Source of the DNA: Arctopsyche grandis
Lineage: Eukaryota > Arthropoda > Insecta > Trichoptera > Hydropsychidae
Reading direction: 5' to 3'
Assembly: GCF_051622035.1 (NCBI RefSeq)
Contig: NC_135362.1
Span: 22,219,001-22,283,000 of the forward strand
DNA: 64,000 bases
In this document: piece after piece, positions 54,329 to 64,000 of the stretch
How the letters are laid out: every line of letters starts with the position of its first letter
How positions within the stretch are numbered: the first letter of the stretch is position 1
Made by a program: the position numbers and the translations under genes
The notes under the pieces: model-generated
The model's database searches: none
The model's input: the letters and a program-made list of their open reading frames with translations, nothing else
What the model was told of the DNA's origin: nothing

Positions 54329-55159
54329 GATTATACGTTTCAGTTTGACTTTATTTTTATTATAAAATGGCCAGTTGCAATATTTATAAAAAAAAATCTC
54401 TCCACATTATCCATTTCTATGGGAAATTGCACTAAATTAATTAATTAACTCCCCATGAATACTGCATACTCTCTTCGTAAAAAATAGTTTGATCACAATG
54501 AACTAGGAATAGGCCTATTATGCCTTTAGCTTGGGGGTACTCAATGCAATGCGTTCAGTAATAGCAGGAAATACCAATATTATATTATATCTTATTCATT
54601 ATGGACAAACAATTTAGTAGTATTCAAGTAACTAAGGAAGGGCTTTTCTTCAATAATTATCTCTCATTAGTTGAGTATACGACAAAAATAGATGGGATGT
54701 AATTATTTGAAAAGGTGTAAGCAGATATACATATCTCTTATACGACCACATCATCACGAATTAGTGCCAGATGTAGACAAACTATAATGTCAAATTTAGT
54801 GATATTTGTTGTATGAAAATCGAGAAAGACGCTGGTCCGGTTATCTTTATATTATCCAGCAATGCACGTCAGCAGCCCAACACAGCACTGCACGGAAAAT
54901 ACTAGTTATATTCATACTATACAGCACCGCCCGTTTTCGGCACGTTCATACTTGTTTTGGACAAATCCAAGATAAAATCGGCTTACATATACATACATAC
55001 ATCACACAACGCAATATTGCTCAATATTTTCACATTATGACGTTTCCGAAAATATTCATATGCTCCCGACAGCATTTTGGTTAGTAAGGGAGCATTCACC
55101 ACTATGACGACACGTCATGTATGAATATTTTCAGTGGCCAAAGAAAACAAGTTCAACTT

Positions 55160-55345
55160 GATACGTTTCCGTCACACGTACTGCTGTATGATATGAATAG
55201 ATCGTGTCGGCTACTGCTGTTTCGGACATGTCACGTACACATTATGGAATATATGAATGTGTCGATATAAAATGTACCAGAGAATAGTGTTGTTTATATG
55301 CAGTTGCTGGCTGAACTGTACTGGTATAAACGAACCTTTATGAAT
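55160..55345 (-). repeat. Dispersed repeat, copy B (inverted)
   Basis: Reverse-complement relative of 33136-33320: ATGAATAGATCGTGTCGGCT, ACTGCTGTTTC, TGCAGTTGCTGGCTGA and the end CTGTACTGGTATAAACGAAC. The ~22 kb between the copies makes them an inverted pair. Confidence 0.6.
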
Positions 55346-56262
55346 AGATTATTTTGGGAAAAAAACACAAAGTTATGCAATAAGTCATTCGACCAAAATT
55401 TTTGAATGAGGAGGCGACACACTAATTGATTGAAAGCGATGTTCATAAGAAGTGCAATCAAACAAAAAATGTACTATCGTCAGTTTATATACATACTTCC
55501 GTTTTCTATCGCTAAAAAAACGGACCATAATGACTTAACATCCGTTGATTTCTAGAGAGGTAGAAAGGAAATGCAGTAACTGGCAATGATTTGCCGAGTG
55601 TATAATTACTGTCATGGAAACATTATGCAAATTTTTTTGCTACGAATCATTTAAAAAATGGAATATACTTTTCGACCTGCATTCTTATTAAATGAACCTC
55701 GGCTGTTTGGATTCTCTAGCAAAGCGATCTACGGACAGAGATATTGGTGTAGTTACACCGCAGCTTAATTGAATTCTGTACCAGTATAATTAATTAACCA
55801 GCGATACCTGAGGTATTTGAATACTCGTTTATCTTCACCGACACGGGTATAAAATAGCAGTCATTGTTTTAAAAGGACTCGTCAAGGTGAACCCATCAAA
55901 AAGAGGAAAGGATCGTAAATCAAGCTTTATTAGACAGGCAAGTTAAAGGGTTTCGGAGCTGTTGCGGTTATCCATCCTCCCGATTCCAATTGGATTCTAG
56001 AAGAACAAAAAAATTTCACGACTAAAAACCCTCACAGACAACAAAAGGGTTTATTTTACATGATCATCCGGCTATTTACCTGGACGTATCCTGGTCCGTA
56101 GACGCTCAGAGGTCTGAGGAGATGGCTAAGAGGGTCATCGTTTTGATCCAAGGCCACCGAAGGGGAACCGCGTGTGCATACGAACCCTCCTCTCCCATCA
56201 CTCTCCTCCCCTCCTTTCTCAACTCATCGATAGTAGTAATTGTATGATTACAGGTGTGGCAA

Positions 56263-56295
<33 letters not shown>

Positions 56296-56789
56296 GTTGG
56301 GTGCATGTGTGTACGTACATACATAGTGCGAAAGATAAATGCGAACGGGTTTTGAAGCACCGGTCAACAGATATTCAAGGAAGTGCTAATTTTCGACCAA
56401 AAGTCATTTGTAATCGAGAATGGCTCAGTGGTGGGTCTCTAAAACATTGATATAAATCTCATAAAAATCACGGGTGTGACTGAGTGATGATCGTTATAAG
56501 AATTCTCGATAAAACTGTGTAAGGATTACGTCACAGGTCAAGTGAAGTGAATTCTACAATAACTGTATGTAAATTTTCTGGAAATTTGCTTTGTATATAT
56601 GTAAATATTAAATGTTACTTTTGAAATCTTCAGAATTCATTGAATCATTTAATATTCAAATACACTGGTAAATTCATATCAAGTGTACGAAAAAAAAATC
56701 TACATAAAAAGAAACGCCTACAACGAGATATATAACTTACTATTATTTAAACGTGTATAAAAGAGGTAAGCTTCACGTCAATCCAAATA
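55346..56789. other. Non-coding DNA, presumed frizzled intron
   Basis: Includes (TG)n at about 56263-56293 and a pyrimidine-rich segment at 56185-56225. No gene recognised. Confidence 0.35.
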
Positions 56790-56799
56790 TCATCATCAT

Positions 56800-57930
56800 T
56801 TACAGCCATTCTCCATCCACCGCCGATGAAGGCTTGTACATATAACGCATTCATTCGTCTTTTTTTTCGCAACTCCCAACTATATCACCCTACACATTTT
56901 CTGAATTTCGTCTACCCATCTTCCCTGCGGTCTTCCTTTCACCTTTTTGCATTCTTTCGGGTACCATTCTAGCACTTTTTTTGTCCACCTATTGTCCATT
57001 CTTCTCTTTGCCTCATTGCCATTTCAATCTCTTCCACTATATCTACTACCTTCGTCATATTCTGCTTCCTATCATTCTTCGTTATGCCAAACGTATAGCT
57101 TTCCATACTTCTTTTAGTTCATTGGACTTTTATAGCATCTTGACGTCTTATGTCCAAGTTTTACATCCATACGTAATCATTGGCACAACACATTGTTCGA
57201 AGATCTTTTTCTTCAGGCAAAGTGGCTTTTTTTGATTTAAAAACGGCGTTCATTCGTCCAAATACACTGTATCCTAATTTCATACATTTATTTATTTTTC
57301 TAACAGACATGTCTATTATTAGTCTTAGATATAAATAGTTACTGACTACTTCTACTATTTTATCATCAAATAAAATGCTATAACTATTGAATATTGGCTT
57401 GGTCTTATCTACGTTAATTTTTAATCCTACTTTGCCTGTCCAGCTGTGTTTCCTGTGTTTGTAGAACGGTAAATACTGCATTATGACTAGTCTTCGGCGG
57501 TGGTGCGTGCTTTTGGAAAAAGAATGGGAGTTTTAGGGCTTTTTCCAGGAAAGAGGACAAACTACAAAGCTAGAGGCCAAAAAAAAATGTTCACCATTAA
57601 AATGAACAATAGTGCGCAGGGTCATGCCGAAGCTTAATTATGACGTAAACACGGTGTCGAAGATTTTCTCATAATCAATGACACCTATGCACAATGGCTG
57701 ACTACTCGGAGATGATCCATTGGGCTGAAATTTTCCCTGTGCCTGCTTGTTCTATAGGTTGGTTTTCTTCGAGGATAGTCGAAACCCTTCTGTTATTATC
57801 TTTGAAAAGAGCTTGTAAACCGCTGTATAAAGTATACTAATGGGTCGGCAGTTTTTGATGTCATTTTTATCTATTTTTTTGTGAATTAAGATTATCGTCG
57901 CGTTGTTCCTTTCTTCTGGTATGGAGTATG
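56800..57930 (-). mobile_element. LINE reverse-transcriptase fragment, longest copy
   Basis: Read on the minus strand from about 57930 it gives ATIILIHKKIDKNDIKNCRP, YKLFSKIITEGF, then the motif-A region GVIDYEKIFDTV, later GLKINVDKTK and KLGYSVFGRMNAVFKSKK. The family tail, ending at GEWL stop (56800-56802), follows. The frame is broken by several stops and shifts. It shows the order of reverse-transcriptase motifs that identifies the shorter tails elsewhere in the window. Confidence 0.88.
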
Positions 57931-59129
57931 TACATACATACCTATGTGGAATTAACGTGTTGTAAAGGTAATAAAATTATACGATAAATATACAAACAGA
58001 CAAATAAAATGATAACGGGGATAAAATGAGTTAAAGATAAAACCATGTTATATAATATTTACTAACAGTAAAATTTAAAAACAAAAACATTCGATTGTAA
58101 CTATGTATGTACATATATTCAAATGTGAAAAATTATAAATAGGTTTGTGAATGAATAGTTTTATGAACCATAAAAAAGTATTTCAAAAACAAACAAAAAA
58201 TAATAATCGAACGTTATTTAATTTAAAATTAAAATGGATATGATTGTCTCCATCAAAAGAGTAATCATACATGTACTTGGCGACAAACTTAAAAGACGTG
58301 GGTTTCGTTCAAATTCCAAACAAATTTTAGACAAACTTATATTGTTTAGGTAGGTCTGTATATAACAGTTAGATTTTAAAAAATGACAATTTTGAAAAAA
58401 AAAATAGTATTGCTGGTTATGTATTTAAAGAAAACCTCCAACTGACATTAGTTGCTTCTGCATATCCAGATCTTTTAGACTAAGAAGAGCTTTGCATAGT
58501 AAAATAATATAACGATATTGTTAGGCAAATCTATTCCGAGAAGCATACGAGAACGAAGAAGAAAATCGAGGAAGCGGTAAATATGCGCATAATCAGTATT
58601 CAACGTGATGAAAACGCAACGAGATAAATTCGAGATAAACGCGTCGACAAATCGGCATTTCACACCATCGACGATCCGATCGTCTCAATGCGAAACGCAA
58701 CCCAAGTGCGAAAAAGGTTAATAACTATGCCAATAACGTAAAACGATGGAGCCGACGGGTCTCCACTATCTCGAGAACCTTATACGAGCAATAACTTTTC
58801 AAAAATGAAGATGTTTACGTCTTCATTTTATTGAGAGAACAACACAAAACCTCGGATGTCTCCTGCGAGTGAGGATAATACATATACCTGCGGGTATTAT
58901 ACCACTCGTTATGGCGTGGTCAACTGAGGTCAAGTCGCGAATACCAGTATACATACATACATACATATACTCGAGAGACTAACTTCGTTATTTAGCATAT
59001 TTTACTTTGCGTCAAGGGATAAATTTGCTCGGAGGAACGTAATCCGATGATAGCTTTTTTCATTTATTTTAACCCTTCGCACTCGGCTCTATTCGGATAC
59101 AAATTTTGGTTTTTTATGTTTGGCGTTCA
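57931..59129. other. Non-coding DNA, presumed frizzled intron
   Basis: AT-rich with scattered ATATGTATGT repeats. No gene recognised. Confidence 0.35.
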
Positions 59130-59490
59130 TCGGGTTTTGAATTTTTGATCAATGTGTTTTGCCAGTGATGACGAATGGATCTGAAACTTGGATATTGAAA
59201 GTCCAACGCACTCAAAGAAGTGTTACTAGGAGATATATAAAACGGAATACGTGGGTGAGAAGTACGACAAGGGTAGTGGATATAGTGGATTGAGTAAACA
59301 GTTTGAAATGGCGTTGCCAGAAGAATGGTGGGCGAAAGAAGTGCTAGAATGGTACGCGAGAGAATTTTAAAGGGTGAAAGATGGGTTGACGAAACTAGAA
59401 ACATATGTTGGGTGAGATGGATGAGAGTTGCGCAAAACGGAAACGAATGGAAGCGTGTTGGAGAGGTCTTCATCCAGCAGTGGATGGTGA
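59130..59490 (+). mobile_element. LINE reverse-transcriptase C-terminal remnant
   Basis: Begins DQCVLPVMTNGSETWILKVQ, has several stops and shifts, and ends GEMDESCAKRKRMEACWRG followed by a decayed GEW tail. It is 5'-truncated and inactive. Confidence 0.8.
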
Positions 59491-61724
59491 ATTTTAAATA
59501 TTAAATTAAAATCCATATAGAGATTTAAGATAGCACGAAGAACGTTATGTACCGTGTCCATTATCCATAAAATGGGGTTCAACATGTTAATTGATTGTAA
59601 CATGTTTATAAGAAGTGATCAGAAAAGCGATTATACATGCTTGTTAGTAAACACTAACTATGTTAGTATACGTACGAATGTATAGTAATAATTTCATTAT
59701 GTTAAAAAAACCTACACATAAAGTTAGAATAATGTAACTAATACATACATATGTATGTATATGTAATAATAAAAAGCAATATTCATATGTATAATACATT
59801 TGATTCGTAGTACAAATTGAGACGAATTATCGTACATATAATAAATAACGAATTAAATTTTATAATATTGTTTTATTTTCAGCTCCAGATTCGTCATTAA
59901 AAGTGTGTAGAAGATTTGCCATTGCGGATAAACTTTCTTTGTTTTAAAAAAGATATAAAAAGAAACAACAGTTCTCAATCTTTTGATGTGAATACATCAT
60001 AAAAATAATTTGCATAATGCTAAAATCTACCTATATTTATAAGGGGAAATCGACGAACTGGATGAAATGAGTTTGACAGATTATTTAATATAAGCCAAAG
60101 CCGTCAGTTCGTATAAAAAATGGCTAATTCTAACCGAATCACAGCCTCTACTTCGAGGGTGATGGGCTAATTAAATTCCCCCGCTGTTGGCATCTCTGCT
60201 ATAGTATGTATAATTCAATAATAAAAACACAAGAACACACTTATATAACACAGTACATGTATATGAACCTTCAAGACCATTCGAGGTTATACATATAGTC
60301 TTTATAATATAAGAAGAAGATATCAAATTTTAATATACTCTGAGGGTAGAGGGTTAACGTTCGCCTCGTTGAGTTTGGATTTTATTAGGCGAACGAGAGT
60401 TGGGCGCACGTAAGGTTTCTTCTGATTATCTTGATGGTTCTTGTTATTGGAGCTCGTCTCGCACAGGTGGTGTTAGAATAGACAATGGTTATTTGAGACC
60501 CCCCCAAAAAAAAGAGAAAACAAAAACGGGAAAGGCGAATCGAATGAAAAAAAAAAACGTATCTATACTTATCGCCATTGTTGTAGTATTCGTTTTGATG
60601 TTTATTTATTATTATAAAAGCGTTTCATCGCACGGGCTTATTTCGTATTCAATGCGTGTTCAGGTATTAAATGCCATTGCAATATTTCAAAAGGAAGCAT
60701 CATCTCGGTGTGCGATGTTGTGGCTGTTGTGCGAGTGGGAATGGTTAGTTATTTCACTCGAATACGTATGATTTTAACGGTACTAATACATATATTTTTT
60801 GTGGCGATGAGTTAATGCATAACTTGTTGCTTAAATATATATAGTTATCGTAACTGTTTCACCTTTGGTCGGTTATGCGTTTTCATGCTATGGCTCTTCT
60901 ATGTGTATGTGTTTTTTTTCCACTTCCAAAGACAACTACTGACAAATTGGATTGGAGTTCTCTCGTCGAGTTTTAACGAGGCGCAGACTGAAGATACATT
61001 TAAATGCACAGGTTAACCAGATCTGAGATGCTTATCTCGTATCAAGCATACGCTCTTGAGAATCCCTAATTAATATAAATACAAGTATATATGGATACGT
61101 CGCTACTGTAATTTACTACTTAGTTTATGTGCAGTAATAATGATGCTTGTAATGTAATATTCTGTATTAAATTCTACTTTTACTAATAAACATGCGTATG
61201 TATTAAGTTTCGAACATACATATGTACATAATTCGATATTTTGACAGTCTCTCATATGCATATTATATTATAAACAATGCCATTGTAGGCAGATCTATTC
61301 TTGTTAACACTTTACTGACCGCGGCAGGACGTTGGTGTTCTGCCGTTGCTTTGTTCACACAACCGCGGACGCGTTGTTGGATACGTAAAATTATTCTGAT
61401 GACAAAAATTATACGATTTGATTTGTGTTTCGAAATTTTACTAAGAGATGGCAGTAAAATTGCATAAAAAAATAATTCATGATTAAATAAATACACGATT
61501 TCGTATTTTTGAGATGTCACGAATTTTAAGATTTCGTAAACACATCTAAACTACATAAATGGTGCTGCAAACGTATGTGAATAGTAACAACTATAAAATA
61601 TAATGTTATATTTGATTTACTAAAAATTGAAACGGTGTCAAGTCTTTAAAAGTTTAGAAAGTAGCGTCACAGATGATTTTCTTTATAAATAAGTGATTAA
61701 TTCAATACAATACAATAAAATATC
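59491..61724. other. Non-coding DNA, presumed frizzled intron
   Basis: Contains a short inverted CGTTCGCCTCG / AGGCGAACG pair at 60358-60395. An open frame at 60400-60771 with one hydrophobic stretch (VSILIAIVVVFVLMFIYYY) is unsupported by homology or splice context. No gene is called. Confidence 0.35.
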
Positions 61725-62060
61725 ACTGAAAACGCTCCAGAGGTTGAGTTTTGCCAAGGATTGCGACGGTACAGATTAATATATATTTTTTTAGATAGTT
61801 TTGCATATGTAAAGAAAAGCTATCACACCCACAGACCTTCGAAATTCAGGCAAAAACTCACCCCTTGGAGTGTTTTCGGTGATATTTTACCCTTATATTG
61901 ACATAGGAAGATAACGGTGATTCCCATATTTGAAGAAATGTTTGAAATAATAAACTTTTAAATAGAGAAATAAAGAAACTTTTTGAAATAATAAGATCAG
62001 ACCGTACGAATGAACAATAAATAATATGAAGAGATGCCCATTCACAGCTTGAGTCTATTT
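61725..62060 (+). mobile_element. MITE copy, GGCGAAAAYAC family
   Basis: Contains CTTGGAGTGTTTTCGGTGAT, ACGGTGATTCCCATATTTGA and ATAATAAGATCAGACCGTAC in the same order as the full copy at 26542-26870. Its ends are degraded. Confidence 0.6.
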
Positions 62061-63249
62061 AGACATGCCATGCCGTACAATTCAGTATCAGCGACTTTAT
62101 CCAAAAAAAATTAACTATTTCAGCCTTAGGTATATCTATATAAAAGCAATGTTAAAACTGTAGTAATTGTAGCCATACTAAAAATGGAATACATTTTTCG
62201 GAATGTATCCAGAAGTACGGGCCAAAAACTCTTAATGATCTAATTACTGTTGCGGTTGAGCATTATATGCAATAAAATTGAGAAAGAATCGAACGATGTA
62301 TGTAGACGTAATTAAACAGACAAGATGCCGAGAAGGTATAATTTCGATGAAGACATTGATTTTTTTTCGTTTTACATAAAACGTCCGTCATTAGCGAGCG
62401 TAAAGTACTTTTTACTTGATTTTTTTCTCGTCTTGATGAATCCCGTAAGAACCATGGGTTCGTATGAGACTTGACGTGAACGAAGGACCGACATATTAGT
62501 TCGGACAGCGTAAGAGTTAAACCGACTCCATTTTCTTTTACGTCTTGTTTGGTTAATTAAAAGAGTAAATTTGAAACGTGCTGCGGCTGGTAGGTGGGTT
62601 GTAACAAAAATGGTAAGTAGGAGGTGGACGTTATTGTCGGTACTATCTTTCCAACCTCGTCCTGGCGGAGGGACGAAGGAAAGTCGCCCTAATTGGATTG
62701 TGTTTGTTCCCCGCTCGACTGGCTCTGTTGATGATTTGGAGATGCGCCAGCATCTCTGCAAACCAGAGGTTGCCAACCGTCTCATTTCGAGGAAATACGG
62801 CGAAATACCAGTATGTAAATTGCAGCAGCTCTGCTACAAATTTTAGAGCTGGTCTTCGCTGTTTACAATAACTTACACTCAAAACAGACGAGCGCAAAAA
62901 ATATATAAATACAGGTTCAACGATTGATATTTGCCGTAGCGTACTATGATATTATATCATATAAGTATAAAAAAATACATCTAATATAAGACTAGTACTT
63001 CTAATGGGGAATATAAAGACGAACTAAGTGGGAGTTCTTGCATACTAACTAATGAAAAAGAAAATATGATCATACGATAATGATTTCTGCTATTATATAT
63101 GTGTACGTATACCTGCCTTGAAGATCCACCTCTCACAAAAAGTTCTTGAGCTAAGATCATCAATTTATATTTTGTGGAGTATATACAAATGTATACATAC
63201 ATATAACGATTAATTATTGAGTAATTAAGCTAGTCATGTAAACTAAGAA
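62061..63249. other. Non-coding DNA, presumed frizzled intron
   Basis: A GC-richer block at 62570-62870 stands out from its AT-rich surroundings but has no convincing coding frame with splice sites. It could be a regulatory island or an untranslated exon. Confidence 0.3.
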
Positions 63250-63696
63250 CTGGATATTGTTAGAAGGGCGCCAGTATTTACAAGTTCCTTCAATTCTCGC
63301 TGTTGGCCAGACCTTGGTTTGTCAAGGTCGATCGTTTCTTATCAGAATTTGCCAATTTTTCAGATTTTCATTGAAACGATTCCTGTAAAAATTGGCGTTT
63401 TCTTCCCAATTTTCTGTTGCGAACCTTAGGTTATTGTTATATCTTAGGTTTCGCCATATTGCTCACCATAGATGTCTCTGTCGTTGTTTATTGAATATAA
63501 AAAAATCGTATTGTTAAATGAAAGTTATTCATTGTTATTTATGGTATTAATACGATGTTTGTAATATCTGACCATAGATGTCAGATATTGTTTAGATTTA
63601 CATGTATCTATGTAATAATTATGTGGACCAGGAAGGCGCATTTGGGATTTACCTGTTAAGCCTTCCTGGTATATTTGTAAATAAATAAATAAATAA
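63250..63696 (+). mobile_element. tRNA-derived SINE copy
   Basis: Family blocks GTCAAGGTCGATCGTTTCTT, AGAATTTGCCAATTTTTCAG, TTGAAACGATTCCTG and CACCATAGATGTCTCTG precede the 3' block TTTACCTGTTAAGCCTTCCT and an AAATAAATAAATAAATAAAA tail. The tRNA head is decayed. Confidence 0.8.
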
Positions 63697-63844
63697 AATG
63701 TTAAGAACACTGTCAATCGTGTCACGACAAAAGATCCACGGACTTTTGGCACAACGACTGTATAGTCCACAGGAAAAGATCATTGATCCAATAATGGCCA
63801 CAAGCATTGGTCGGCTTGATCTATTGTCGTGGACGTATAGTCTC

Positions 63845-64000
63845 TTAGGGCGAAAATACACAGGGAAGAAGTAGTGGGTGGTCTCCTACATTTCTTCACA
63901 TATAGGATACACCGTTTTCGATCACTGTCAAGCAAGAATAAATAAAAGGATGCATTTTTACCGAAAACACTCCAGAGGGTTATTTTGGGTCGGGGCGTGC
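63845..64000 (-). mobile_element. MITE copy cut by window end, GGCGAAAAYAC family
   Basis: Opens with the family end TTAGGGCGAAAATACAC, then CCTACATTTCTTCACATATA, CACCGTTTTCGATCACTGTC and ACCGAAAACACTCCAGAGGG, i.e. the family order read from its other end. It continues beyond the window. Confidence 0.6.

Noticed and set aside
60400-60771. 123-codon frame with a hydrophobic segment
   Set aside because: No recognisable family, no supporting splice or promoter signals, and surrounded by non-coding AT-rich DNA.
62372-62846. Overlapping plus and minus frames in the GC-richer block
   Set aside because: No homology and no splice-supported exon; kept only as a possible regulatory island.

Overview
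The window is AT-rich eukaryotic nuclear DNA from an insect. Spliced genes with canonical GT-AG introns, an insect-type Frizzled ending in a Tyr-Val tail, abundant CATATGTATG-type simple repeats and many nested insect-style transposable elements support this. I could not fix the order from sequence alone. There is no prokaryotic or viral gene system and no CRISPR array.

The left third (about 1-31 kb) is gene-dense. An RBM39 (CAPER) splicing-coactivator gene runs rightwards, its first exons lying left of the window. One of its introns holds an intact, intronless CCDC93 gene on the same strand. Next comes a compact eight-exon gene for a five-finger C2H2 protein (8361-10023). A twelve-exon carnitine O-acetyltransferase gene follows (11883-16941), with a mitochondrial-type N-terminus and a C-terminal SKL peroxisomal signal. 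Then comes Sec61 beta (19486-21325), whose first coding exon is only the ATG. On the minus strand lie a FAM210-family mitochondrial membrane protein gene (27688-24290) and the last coding exon of frizzled (31991-31465). All joins were read by eye, and every inferred spliced frame closes exactly.

The right half (about 32-64 kb) holds no host coding exon that I can recognise. Because frizzled runs leftwards and its upstream exons are not in the window, this half is most simply a giant frizzled intron; that is an inference. It contains LINE remnants, SINEs, MITEs, fold-back repeats and, most strikingly, a terminal-inverted-repeat element (42100-44315) carrying two GC-rich higher-order tandem arrays of short hairpin-forming units.

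Transposon archaeology is unusually readable. Two hAT insertions have perfect 8-bp target duplications (6824-8027 and 15543-15767), and one of them contains a SINE and itself sits in an older MITE. A tRNA-derived SINE family, a TIR-flanked MITE family and one dominant LINE family each recur across the window. A 147-bp near-perfect palindrome lies in the first intron of Sec61 beta. The genes are ordinary housekeeping and signalling genes of separate pathways (RNA splicing, endosomal sorting, acyl-carnitine metabolism, ER translocation, a mitochondrial membrane protein, Wnt/planar polarity) and show no sign of acting as a unit.
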